Assembly: GCA_934464615.1 (NCBI GenBank)
Contig: CAKSKA010000016.1
Coordinates: 1 to 31,939 of the forward strand
DNA: 31,939 bases
Direction: 5' to 3'
Source: an uncultured Eubacteriales bacterium
Lineage (GTDB): Bacteria; Bacillota; Clostridia; Oscillospirales; Acutalibacteraceae
A program made the position numbers and the translations under genes. Positions within the stretch are counted from its first letter, which is position 1; the number at the start of each line of letters is the position of its first letter. Shown here piece after piece: positions 8,167-15,556 of the stretch. Below the pieces are notes generated by a model. It saw only the letters and a program-made list of their open reading frames with translations, searched no databases and was not told the origin of the DNA.

Positions 8167-8910
8167 TCACCTGCAAAGCGCAAACATAATGCGGTTTTTT
8201 TGCCTGCGTAAAAACAGTTTAAGTTTTTCCTTTGTGCCCATATCCGTATTAAGCACACGCATATTGCAAACGCGAAGTCCGTTATGCAGCACCCAAACAT
8301 TTAAAAGTCTTTCGGACAAAAATCCGTAAAGTCGGCTTTCATACGGGGTGTAACCGGTCATATCCACGTTTTTTTCAAGTTCAAAAAGTATGTCAAAAAG
8401 CCATTCGCAATAAGCGGAATACTTTTTAAAATCGGTTATCATCATATTATACAAGTGCAATTTATTGCCCCTCATTACCGTGTCAAACGCCGGTAAGTAA
8501 TTCGGGTACAGTTTTTGTATTACACCGCGCAAAAGCACAAGGTCTTTTTCGCGACCGCTGTGCAGCGAAAATTCTTCATACGCGCTTTCCCTTAAATATT
8601 CCGGCTTTGCAAGTATAATATCGTAATTTTCAAGTGTTTTTTCTATTTGCTGTGAAGTCAGTATCTTTCCGCCTTTTGTAAAATAGCGACGGTAGTGTAC
8701 AAGTCCGGCAAAATCGTCACTGCGGTTTTTCCATATCCAATAAACGCCGGTAAGTTCGCAAAAATTCGGGTTTTTTTCCGAAATATTGTCGCCGGTATCG
8801 TCCGATAAATACCCCAGTTTTTCTTTGCCTGCGGCGCCAACCTGAAGCGGTATATAGCCTTGCGGTAAATCTTTTTTAAACGCTTTATGCGCTGCAACGT
8901 AAACGGCCAT
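8167..8910 (-). CDS. DUF4422-family glycosyltransferase
   Basis: The opening MAVYVAAHKAFKKDLPQGYIP, the ISEKNPNFCELTGVYWIWKN segment and GLVHYRRYF (about residues 75-83) are signatures of the DUF4422 family found in capsule and exopolysaccharide clusters. These proteins are predicted to transfer a hexose to the growing repeat unit; the donor and linkage are unknown. The start codon overlaps the preceding stop in a TAATG arrangement, so translation is probably coupled. GAGGAG lies within the end of the upstream gene. The length of 247 residues is normal. Confidence 0.83.
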   Translation of the reverse strand: MAVYVAAHKAFKKDLPQGYIPLQVGAAGKEKLGYLSDDTGDNISEKNPNFCELTGVYWIWKNRSDDFAGLVHYRRYFTKGGKILTSQQIEKTLENYDIILAKPEYLRESAYEEFSLHSGREKDLVLLRGVIQKLYPNYLPAFDTVMRGNKLHLYNMMITDFKKYSAYCEWLFDILFELEKNVDMTGYTPYESRLYGFLSERLLNVWVLHNGLRVCNMRVLNTDMGTKEKLKLFLRRQKNRIMFALCR

Positions 8911-10028
8911 TATACCATCTCCTCATATCTTTTTTGCAGTGCCGCCGCTGCGGATTTTATTTCATATCCGGCGTCGGCCATTTCTTTTCTTGTGTCGCGT
9001 CTTACATAATCTGCGGAGTGTAGCACTTCATTCGCCCATTCCTGTGCCGTGTTCTCAAGCGGAATATAGCGGCAAAGGGAATCTATGGGTAATTCCCTTG
9101 TCACACCGGTGGAAGTAACCACGGGCAGTCCCGTTGCCTGCGCTTCCACGCCGACGATAGGCAGACCTTCAAAAAACGAGGGCATAACAAACACGTCAAA
9201 CGCATTCATAAGCGCGTCTATATCACGGCGGACGCCGAGATATATTATTTTATCGTCTATGCCGAGGTGTTTTGCCTTTGCAAGCGTTTGGTCAAGCAGT
9301 TCGCCTTCTCCCACAAGCACAAGCCTTGCGTCGTCGCGCATATTTAATACCTGTGCGAAAACATCAAGCAAAAAACTGTGATTTTTTTGCAAGGCAAACC
9401 TGCCTACATGCCCCAAGACAAGATTGTTTTCAAGTCCCAACCGTGCACGGGCGGTATCCCGCAGTTCTTTATCAAAATGCAGTTTTTCAAGATCCACCGC
9501 GTTTTTAATAACGGTGTATTTGTTTTTCTTTATTATAGGTGTCGGAAATTTCCACCGTGCCGCCAGATGCGAGCAGGCAAAATAATCCGTAGGATATTTA
9601 AGCATGGGATAAAACGACAGTACCTTTATTACCCTGTATTTTAAATTTGCAAAACCGCCGCAGTGCGAATGTACAATAACGCGTTTTGCGCCGGATTTTC
9701 TCGCAATTCGCGCGGCTGTCATAAGGGCGTATATACTGCCGGAATGTATATGAACTATGTTGTATTTATTGTTTGCAAAAAAGTTTTTTGCGGCTGTTTT
9801 AAGATGTTCGTTTTTATTTTCGTCAAAACCGAGTCCCGCCGCGCTTACAACGCAGCCGAGCACCTCAAATTTTTCCTTTGTTTCTTCGCTTAACACTTCA
9901 AACGGGCTGAAAATATCAAAGACTACGCGCGAGGTATCAAAATTCTGCAGCATATTAAGTATAAATTTTTCCTGTCCGCCGTTTGCTATCGGCTCGCCTA
10001 AAAACATAAGCACTCTTATAGGCTGCAT
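8910..10028 (-). CDS. Glycosyltransferase family 4 (GT-B fold)
   Basis: The N-terminus (RVLMFLGEPIANGGQEKFIL) has the glycine-rich acceptor-side loop of GT4 enzymes. The C-terminal half holds LGHVGRFALQKNHSFLLDVF and PSFFEGLPIVGVEAQATGLPVV, the nucleotide-sugar site with the conserved E-x7-E. The frame is open to a start at 10067, but that overlaps the preceding gene. The ATG at 10028 lies one base after the preceding stop and has AGGAGG six bases upstream, so I use it (372 residues). It likely adds one sugar of the repeat unit on the cytoplasmic face of the membrane. Confidence 0.9.
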   Translation of the reverse strand: MQPIRVLMFLGEPIANGGQEKFILNMLQNFDTSRVVFDIFSPFEVLSEETKEKFEVLGCVVSAAGLGFDENKNEHLKTAAKNFFANNKYNIVHIHSGSIYALMTAARIARKSGAKRVIVHSHCGGFANLKYRVIKVLSFYPMLKYPTDYFACSHLAARWKFPTPIIKKNKYTVIKNAVDLEKLHFDKELRDTARARLGLENNLVLGHVGRFALQKNHSFLLDVFAQVLNMRDDARLVLVGEGELLDQTLAKAKHLGIDDKIIYLGVRRDIDALMNAFDVFVMPSFFEGLPIVGVEAQATGLPVVTSTGVTRELPIDSLCRYIPLENTAQEWANEVLHSADYVRRDTRKEMADAGYEIKSAAAALQKRYEEMV

Positions 10029-10029
10029 T

Positions 10030-10938
10030 TTAATCCTCCTTTGCAGAGTTTTGTGTGGGATATTCAATTTTCGGGCGGAATGACCAACCTGAATTGAACG
10101 ATTTTATTATTGTACCCACTCGCCGCATTTTATTGTCCTTTGCACGCAGCGCTTTAAGTATGTGGAAGCAAACGCGCGCAAACAAATATAATATGCCCTT
10201 AAATCCCTCGCGGCGGTAAACATATACTTCGTTGCGGTAAAGATACGCATATCTCGGCAAACGATCTGCCGAATCGGTGGCGATGTTTACTTTATCGTTG
10301 CTTTTCATATCGTGCAAAACACGGCTTGAGGGAATAACGTAACAGGGCATGTCCTTTGAAATCCGACGGGTGTACTCAAGGTCGTCCGACCATATAAAAA
10401 ATTCCTTTATGGGCAGTCCGTATTTTTTTACAACATCGGCGCTGAAAAAAGCCGATACAAATGTTGCCATAATTACGGGTACTTTTGCGCTTCCGTAATC
10501 CTCAATTTTGGTTTTAAGTCCCGTTTTTTGAATATTCATATTACAAAGGCTGCCGTCGCGCCAATAGGCAACGCTTGATAAAAAACCGTAGTTCCCTTCA
10601 AGTTCTTCATCCGCCTTTGCAAGACTGTCAAGCGCGTCGGGTTCCGGCAGGCAGTCATCGTCCATTATCCATAAATGAGAATAGCCTGCCTGTACGGCAC
10701 AGTTCATACCGTAGTTAAATCCGCCGGCACCGCCTAAATTGGCACCGGTGTTGCAGTATTTTACGTCGCCGTTCTTAATAAATTCGTCAATGCTTTCCCT
10801 TGTGCCGTCCGTGCTGTTGTTGTCTATTATAAGTATATCAAAATTATCGTATATCTGCATTTTAAGCGCCTGAATACAGCGCAAAAGGCAATCCCTGCGG
10901 TTGTATGTTACAACAACTGCGGCAACTTTTTCTATCAT
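10030..10938 (-). CDS. Glycosyltransferase family 2 (GlfT2/rhamnosyltransferase-like)
   Basis: The GT-A signature is clear: VAAVVVTYNRRDCLLRCIQAL at the start, IDNNSTDGT, the LGGAGGFNYGMN loop, and the metal-binding WIMDDD. The later FIWSDDLEYTRR block matches the GlfT2-like branch, which includes galactofuranosyl- and rhamnosyl-transferases; the donor is not assignable. The reading frame extends to 10995, but the ATG at 10938 has GGTGA five bases upstream and begins right before the conserved domain (302 residues). It is the first gene of the exopolysaccharide operon, about 66 bases after the predicted transcription start. No priming transferase or flippase gene is present in the window. Confidence 0.88.
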   Translation of the reverse strand: MIEKVAAVVVTYNRRDCLLRCIQALKMQIYDNFDILIIDNNSTDGTRESIDEFIKNGDVKYCNTGANLGGAGGFNYGMNCAVQAGYSHLWIMDDDCLPEPDALDSLAKADEELEGNYGFLSSVAYWRDGSLCNMNIQKTGLKTKIEDYGSAKVPVIMATFVSAFFSADVVKKYGLPIKEFFIWSDDLEYTRRISKDMPCYVIPSSRVLHDMKSNDKVNIATDSADRLPRYAYLYRNEVYVYRREGFKGILYLFARVCFHILKALRAKDNKMRRVGTIIKSFNSGWSFRPKIEYPTQNSAKED

Positions 10939-11010
10939 ATTTTCACCGCGCATTAAGTTTAATTTTTTCTTGCCGTTGTGCCGCCGGCAAAGCAATATTT
11001 TTACAAATAT

Positions 11011-11039
11011 AACATATCACAAAAAGGCTTAAAAGTCAA
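11011..11039 (-). promoter_or_regulatory. Promoter of the exopolysaccharide operon
   Basis: On the minus strand TTGACT (11034-11039) and TATGTT (11011-11016) are 17 bases apart, with a TG one base before the -10. It lies in the gap between rlmD and the first glycosyltransferase, giving the operon its own start. Confidence 0.6.
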
Positions 11040-11046
11040 TACTGCA

Positions 11047-11066
11047 CACAGGTTGTACCGCCTGTG
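11047..11066. promoter_or_regulatory. Dyad upstream of the exopolysaccharide promoter
   Basis: CACAGG and CCTGTG (11047-11052 and 11061-11066) form a 6-bp dyad with an 8-base spacer, seven bases upstream of the -35. It could be an operator, or a weak end signal for rlmD; no U-tract follows. Confidence 0.3.
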
Positions 11067-11088
11067 CGGCAGAGGCATTAAGACAAAA

Positions 11089-12435
11089 TTATTTGTTGCT
11101 TTTAATGAATTTTGCGACTGTTTCTATGTGATGCGTTTGCGGAAACATATCAACCGGCGTATACTGCGTTAGGCTGTAGCCGAATGTCTGTAATACGGCG
11201 GCGTCCCTCGCAAGGGTTGCGCTGTCGCAGGAAATATAAACTATTGTTTCGGGAGAAAAATCGTATGCTACGGTTTTAAGCAATTTTTCCTCACAGCCTT
11301 TGCGCGGTGGATCCAACACAACTGCGTCGCACTTGATTTTTTCTTTTGCAAGGCTTTGTGCGGCATCTGCGGCGTCCGCACATATAAACCGTGCGTTTTT
11401 AATGCCGTTTATTTCGGCGTTTACTTTGGCGTCGCGTACGGCGTCGGCAACAACTTCCACACCTATAATGCTTTCGGCTGTTGCCGCCATGGTAAGACCT
11501 ATAGTGCCGGTACCGCAATACAGATCTATTATATTTTTACCGTCAGGGCGCAAATATTCCGCGGCTTTTTTGTAAAGAAGTTCCGCCATATCCCTGTTAA
11601 CCTGATAAAACGACAGGGGAGATATGCGGATTTTTATTCCGCAAATTACATCTGTTATAAAACCGCTGCCGTAAACCGTGCGGCACTTTTTGCCGAGTAT
11701 GACGTTTGTGTCGCGGTTGTTTACATTTATAATGAAACTTTTAAGCCTTGTGCCGAGCAGGCCGATAAGGTCATTTTCAAACTCCTTTTCGTGCGGCAGA
11801 GAATCCTTTGTTAAAACGAGGCAAACCATTATTTCGTCGGTTTTTTGTGCATATCTTAAATACAGGTGCCGAACAAGGCCTTTGTGTGAACTCTCGTTAT
11901 AAACCGGAATATTGTATTTTTTAATAAACTGCGTAAAAACGGCGCATATGCTGTCAAAAATCTGCGGCTGCAAAAGGCAGCAATCAGTTTCTGTTATGCG
12001 GTGCGAATGTGTCGCGTAAAAACCGACAAGTCCGTTTGCCGACACGGGATATTGCGCTTTATTGCGATATCTGTTACACTCGCCCGACAAAACGGGTTGG
12101 GGCGGCAGGTCTATACCGCCTATGCGTTTCATATTTTCGTATACTTTATTTTGTTTTATTTTAAGCTGCGACGAATAGTTTATATGTCGGTAAACACAGC
12201 CTCCGCAGCGGGAGAAAACTTTACAGTCGGGCGTTACCCTGTCGCGCGACGGGGTTATTATTTCAAGCATCTTTGCGTAAGCATACGTTTTTTTAACCTT
12301 TAAAATTTTTGCTTTTACCGTGTCACCCTTGGCGGTAAGCGGTACAAACACAGCCATATTACCGTATTTGCCTATACCGGAGCCGTCGTGTGTAACGTCG
12401 GTAATTTCAAGTACAATTTCTTCGTTTTTAGTCAT
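11089..12435 (-). CDS. rlmD: 23S rRNA (uracil-5-)-methyltransferase, RlmD/RlmCD type
   Basis: An N-terminal TRAM domain (about residues 5-58) is followed by the Fe-S ligands C71, C77 and C80 (CGGC) and a cysteine pair at 152-153. The SAM-binding motif IDLYCGTGTIGLTMA, the VVLDPPRKGC motif and the catalytic cysteine in YISCDSATLARD complete the RumA/TrmA family pattern. The enzyme makes 5-methyluridine in 23S rRNA; Bacillota versions often modify two positions (RlmCD). At 448 residues it is of normal size. Its ATG overlaps the maf stop as ATGA, so the two genes are co-translated. Confidence 0.93.
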   Translation of the reverse strand: MTKNEEIVLEITDVTHDGSGIGKYGNMAVFVPLTAKGDTVKAKILKVKKTYAYAKMLEIITPSRDRVTPDCKVFSRCGGCVYRHINYSSQLKIKQNKVYENMKRIGGIDLPPQPVLSGECNRYRNKAQYPVSANGLVGFYATHSHRITETDCCLLQPQIFDSICAVFTQFIKKYNIPVYNESSHKGLVRHLYLRYAQKTDEIMVCLVLTKDSLPHEKEFENDLIGLLGTRLKSFIINVNNRDTNVILGKKCRTVYGSGFITDVICGIKIRISPLSFYQVNRDMAELLYKKAAEYLRPDGKNIIDLYCGTGTIGLTMAATAESIIGVEVVADAVRDAKVNAEINGIKNARFICADAADAAQSLAKEKIKCDAVVLDPPRKGCEEKLLKTVAYDFSPETIVYISCDSATLARDAAVLQTFGYSLTQYTPVDMFPQTHHIETVAKFIKSNK

Positions 12436-12998
12436 TTTATAAGTTCCTTAAATTTATTAAGCTTGCGGTACAACTCCGATACGGGCAGTCCCATTACATT
12501 ATAATAGTCGCCCGCAATTTTTTTAACAAAAAGGCAGCCTTTGCCCTGTATGCCGTAAGCACCGGCTTTGTCAAGCGGCTCGCCCGAGCGCACATATTCC
12601 TGTATAAGACAGCTGTCAAGCGGATAAAATTCCACATCGGTTGAGTTTGAAAAACTTATGCTTATACCGTTATAAAACAAAGCGCAGCCGGTTATTACCG
12701 TATGCGTTCTGCCGGATAAAAGCGACAGCATATTTACAGCGTCGGCTTTATCAAGCGGTTTGCCGAGCGCGCGGTTATCAATAAACACGGTGGTATCCGC
12801 GCCTATTATAATACTGTCCTTATATTTTTCGGACAAAAATTTTGCTTTTTTAACCGCAAGATATTCGGGCCCCGACAAAAGCGGAATGTTTTCAGGCACC
12901 GTTTCGTCGATATCGGACGGTATACATTCAAAATTTTCGATTATATTTTTAAGCAATTCTTTTCTTCTAGGCGAAGCGGACGCCAATATAATTTTCAT
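12432..12998 (-). CDS. maf: Maf-family nucleoside triphosphate pyrophosphatase
   Basis: The sequence opens with IILASASPRRKELL, the signature of Maf proteins, which hydrolyse non-canonical or pyrimidine nucleotides (dTTP/UTP pyrophosphatase) and have been linked to septum formation. GADTTVF and SGRTHTVITG further match the active site, and KAGAYGIQGKG the C-terminal block. GGGAGA lies upstream of the ATG. Length (188) is typical. It is the last housekeeping gene before the phage-derived operon, which is transcribed in the opposite direction. Confidence 0.95.
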   Translation of the reverse strand: MKIILASASPRRKELLKNIIENFECIPSDIDETVPENIPLLSGPEYLAVKKAKFLSEKYKDSIIIGADTTVFIDNRALGKPLDKADAVNMLSLLSGRTHTVITGCALFYNGISISFSNSTDVEFYPLDSCLIQEYVRSGEPLDKAGAYGIQGKGCLFVKKIAGDYYNVMGLPVSELYRKLNKFKELIK

Positions 12999-13020
12999 AA
13001 ACTTCTCCCGTTTTTTTGTA

Positions 13021-13049
13021 ATTGTAACATAAATGCATTAAAAAATCAG
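13021..13049 (-). promoter_or_regulatory. Weak candidate promoter of maf-rlmD
   Basis: On the minus strand TACAAT (13021-13026) is a good -10, with a poor -35 (CTGATT) 17 bases upstream that overlaps the terminator stem at 13040-13067. Confidence 0.35.
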
Positions 13050-13067
13050 CCTTTTGGCTGATTTTTT
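13040..13067. terminator. Bidirectional intrinsic terminator between maf and the phage operon
   Basis: A perfect 12-bp stem (13040-13051 with 13056-13067) with a TTTT loop has A-run and T-run flanks, so it could act on both strands. It stands between two divergent genes, where a terminator is not needed by either. It insulates the phage operon, or may be the old terminator of the leftward ung gene. Confidence 0.85.
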
Positions 13068-13093
13068 TGAAATTTACCTCTAAAAACCTCAAG

Positions 13094-13128
13094 ATGTCGG
13101 TGAATGTCGCAAAATGAACCGTTATAAT
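13094..13128 (+). promoter_or_regulatory. Promoter of the phage-derived operon with paired direct repeat
   Basis: A perfect TATAAT lies at 13123-13128, but no -35 match is seen 16-18 bases upstream. ATGTCG occurs twice, at 13094-13099 and 13104-13109, exactly 10 bases (one helix turn) apart, ending 13 bases before the -10. This layout suits an activator-dependent promoter. Start would be near 13135. Confidence 0.5.
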
Positions 13129-13151
13129 GCGTGTTGTCAGGAGGGACGCAG

Positions 13152-13415
13152 ATGCAGTCGGACAAAAATTTAAAGAGCATTATGCTGCGGTTGTTAAACG
13201 AGAAAACGACCGACGGCGAAAATGAATTTTTAACCGAATACGGTTTCAAGGTCAAAGGGGCTACCAAACAGACTGTTCTTGCCGCGGCATTGTATAAACG
13301 TGCCGCAGGCGGAGATTTAAGCGCCATAAAAGAAATTATAAACATTTTGGGCGGTGCGTCCCCCGACAAAACCGAAAGAGAGGCGGTGACAATAATAGAT
13401 GATACAAAATCTTAA
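13152..13415 (+). CDS. terS: Phage terminase small subunit-like protein
   Basis: The 87-residue protein is mostly helical (KNLKSIMLRLLNEKTTDGENEF; LAAALYKRAAGGDLSAIKEI; ILGG). The helix set ending in SAIKEIINILGG is typical of small DNA-recognition subunits encoded just before terL. I infer its role largely from position. A GTG at 13131 is in frame, but the ATG at 13152 has AGGAGG seven bases upstream and is preferred. The 3' end overlaps terL by 17 bases. It would select phage or host DNA for packaging together with TerL. Confidence 0.6.
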   Translation: MQSDKNLKSIMLRLLNEKTTDGENEFLTEYGFKVKGATKQTVLAAALYKRAAGGDLSAIKEIINILGGASPDKTEREAVTIIDDTKS

Positions 13416-14688
13416 AATATCAAAGACCGTGGGCGGCGGTTACGACGGGTTTTGAAACGACAAAAGGCGGTACAGAATTTTAAAGGGCGGCAAAGGCTCG
13501 AAAAAATCCGCAACCACGGCGCTTAATATGATATACAGGCTTATGAAATACAAAGACAGTAATTTGCTGGTTGTAAGGGCGGTTATGAACACCCACAGAG
13601 ATTCCACATTTGCACAGCTTAAATGGGCACAGGAAAAATTATGCGTTGCACCGCTTTGGCAAAACACGGTAAGCCCGATGGAAATGACATACAAACCCAC
13701 GGGGCAGAAGATTATTTTCCGCGGATTTGACGATGTGCTTAAACTGGCATCTACTACGGTAAGCCGCGGATATTTGTGCTTTGTATGGATAGAGGAGGCT
13801 TACGAAATAGAGCGTGAGGAAGATTTTGAAAAGCTGGATTTGTCTGTGCCGAGAGGCAGTGTTCCGCCGCCGCTTTTTAAACAAACAACGGTTACATTTA
13901 ATCCGTGGAGCGAAAAGCATTGGCTTAAATCCCGCTTTTTTGATAATCCGCCCTGCGACGCGGGGATTTACAGCACAAATTATTTGTGCAACGAGTTTTT
14001 AGACGACGCGGACAAGGCGGTATTTGAAAATATGAAAGAACAAAGCCCTGCGCGTTACCGCGTGGCGGGACTGGGCGAATGGGGAAGCGCACAGGGGCTT
14101 GTGTACGAGAATTTTGAAAAAGGAAAAATAGATATGTCTGCGGACGGCAAACATTTTAAAAGTTTTTTCGGACTTGATTACGGATACACAAACGATCCTA
14201 CGGCGTTTATAGCCTTTGCGGTCGAGCCGGACGATAAAATTATTTACGTTTACGACGAATTTTACCGTAAAAAAATGCTGAACAGCGATATAGCAAACCT
14301 TATAACGCAGCTTGGATACGCAAAGGAACGCATACGCGCCGACGCCGCCGAGCCTAAAAGCAACGATGACCTGAGGCGCATGGGGATAAGACGGATAGTG
14401 CCGTCGGTAAAAGGTAAGGACAGCATTATAAACGGTATTGCCGCAATAAGCGAATATAAAATAATTGTAGATCCCAAATGCGTAAATACATATGCCGAAC
14501 TTAACAGTTATGTCTGGGACACGTCCTCAGGGGCAAAAAACACCCCTAAGGACGCAAACAATCACTTAATGGACGCTATGCGCTACGCCTTTTGGGATGC
14601 GAAGCAACTTTACGGCGGCCGTACTTACGGCACGGTAAAGGCTGCGAATTCCGGCATTACGGGACAGGATATAGGAGGATTTTTATGA
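13399..14688 (+). CDS. terL: Terminase large subunit interrupted by an in-frame TGA at codon 19
   Basis: From ATG 13399 (GGTGA nine bases upstream) the frame reads GGGYDGF, then TGA at 13453-13455, then NDKRRYRILKGGKGSKKS. The family usually has Trp here (FW...RYxxLKGGRGSxKS), and the Walker A motif follows the stop. The open frame after it has its first ATG only at 13528, without a ribosome site and lacking Walker A. Downstream the protein is intact: Walker B FVWIEEA and nuclease residues in GLDYG, RADAAEP and HLMDAMRYA (PBSX-type Terminase_3). Genes around it use TGA as a stop, including this gene's own end. It is therefore either a nonsense mutant, a low-level readthrough gene, or a sequencing error; if dead, packaging is lost. 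Confidence 0.85.
13453..13455 (+). other. In-frame TGA codon in terL
   Basis: This single TGA sits between codons for GYDGF and NDKRRYR, at the usual Trp position. TGG to TGA is a one-base change. The base after the stop is A, not the C that favours leakiness. Confidence 0.9.
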
Positions 14689-14855
14689 TTTATTACATTT
14701 GTACGCTTGTTTTGTGCGTATCGGCGTACCTCGGCGGATTTTTACTCGGCAAAACACGGCGCACATTAAAAAAACAAACAAAAATAAAAACACATTGCCA
14801 AATACAAAACAATAACGAGAAATTTATTAATTTTGACGGCAGTGAACAGGCGTAA
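14685..14855 (+). CDS. Small single-pass membrane protein of the phage operon
   Basis: This 56-residue protein has one N-terminal membrane helix (about residues 3-22) and a basic, then acidic, polar tail. The ATG overlaps the terL stop as ATGA, and AGGAGG is six bases upstream, so this start is preferred over the longer frame beginning at 14592. I do not recognise a family. Its place between terL and the scaffold is unusual for a membrane protein; it could be a small inner-membrane factor or an accessory gene. Confidence 0.6.
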   Translation: MIYYICTLVLCVSAYLGGFLLGKTRRTLKKQTKIKTHCQIQNNNEKFINFDGSEQA

Positions 14856-14881
14856 AGCCTTTATATATAAGGAGGATTTTT

Positions 14882-15541
14882 ATGGAAACACTTGAACAAA
14901 CAGCAGCACAGCCGATACCTGACGGCGATGCGCAGCAGTTCGCAGCGCGGCAAAAGGATACCACACCGGATACCGTGCCGAATGAAAATTCACAACCGAA
15001 AGTACCCGTAAAGTTTAATAAACAGACACGGGAACTTACAATTGACGAGGCGGCAACTCTGGCGCAAAAGGGAATGAAATACGAAAGTATTTATAACGAC
15101 CTTGAACGCCTTAAAAAGATTGCATCGGTTTCCGGCAGGAATCTCAGCGATTACATATCCGTGCTTGAAAACGAGCAGACCGCAGCCCACAAAACAAGTC
15201 TGCTTGAAAAATGCCATGGAGATGAAAAGCTGGCAGAGGAATTTATGTCACTTGAAGGGAAAAAGGCCGATACCGTTTTGGGACTTGACGAACTGATACG
15301 CAATGTCGAGTCTGTAAACTGTGCGGACGACGTCCCCGAGGAGGTTATGCAGGCGGCTAAACTTAAGGGCGGAAATTTGTTTGACGAATATTTAAGATAT
15401 TTATTTGTCCAAAACCGCAAAGCACAGGAGGCACTCTCAAGCCGCGAAAAATGGCAGGAAGCCGGCGTCGGTTCGCAAAGTACGGCAAAACGCAGCGAGG
15501 ACGCTGCGTCAGCCGAATTTTTAAAAGGAATCTGGAATTAA
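14882..15541 (+). CDS. Scaffold-like protein
   Basis: The 219-residue protein is highly charged and largely helical, with a disordered Gln/Asp/Pro-rich N-terminus (first 40 residues). A predicted helical segment (TIDEAATLAQKGMKYESIYN, then LERLKKIASVSGRNLSDYI) follows, ending in a basic-acidic tail. It lies immediately before the capsid gene, the usual place for a scaffolding protein that guides coat assembly and then leaves. AAGGAGG is six bases from the ATG, as in the previous gene. The function is inferred from composition and position. Confidence 0.7.
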   Translation: METLEQTAAQPIPDGDAQQFAARQKDTTPDTVPNENSQPKVPVKFNKQTRELTIDEAATLAQKGMKYESIYNDLERLKKIASVSGRNLSDYISVLENEQTAAHKTSLLEKCHGDEKLAEEFMSLEGKKADTVLGLDELIRNVESVNCADDVPEEVMQAAKLKGGNLFDEYLRYLFVQNRKAQEALSSREKWQEAGVGSQSTAKRSEDAASAEFLKGIWN

Positions 15542-15556
15542 AAGGAGAAAACAAAA

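Noticed and set aside
10031..10067. Upstream start of the GT4 gene at 10067
   Set aside because: It overlaps the GT2 gene, while the ATG at 10028 has AGGAGG and begins at the conserved domain.
13399..14688. Genome-wide TGA=Trp recoding
   Set aside because: tcdA, the TtcA-like gene, maf, terL itself and the connector gene all end in TGA, and reading through these would add senseless tails. No tRNA with anticodon TCA is in the window.
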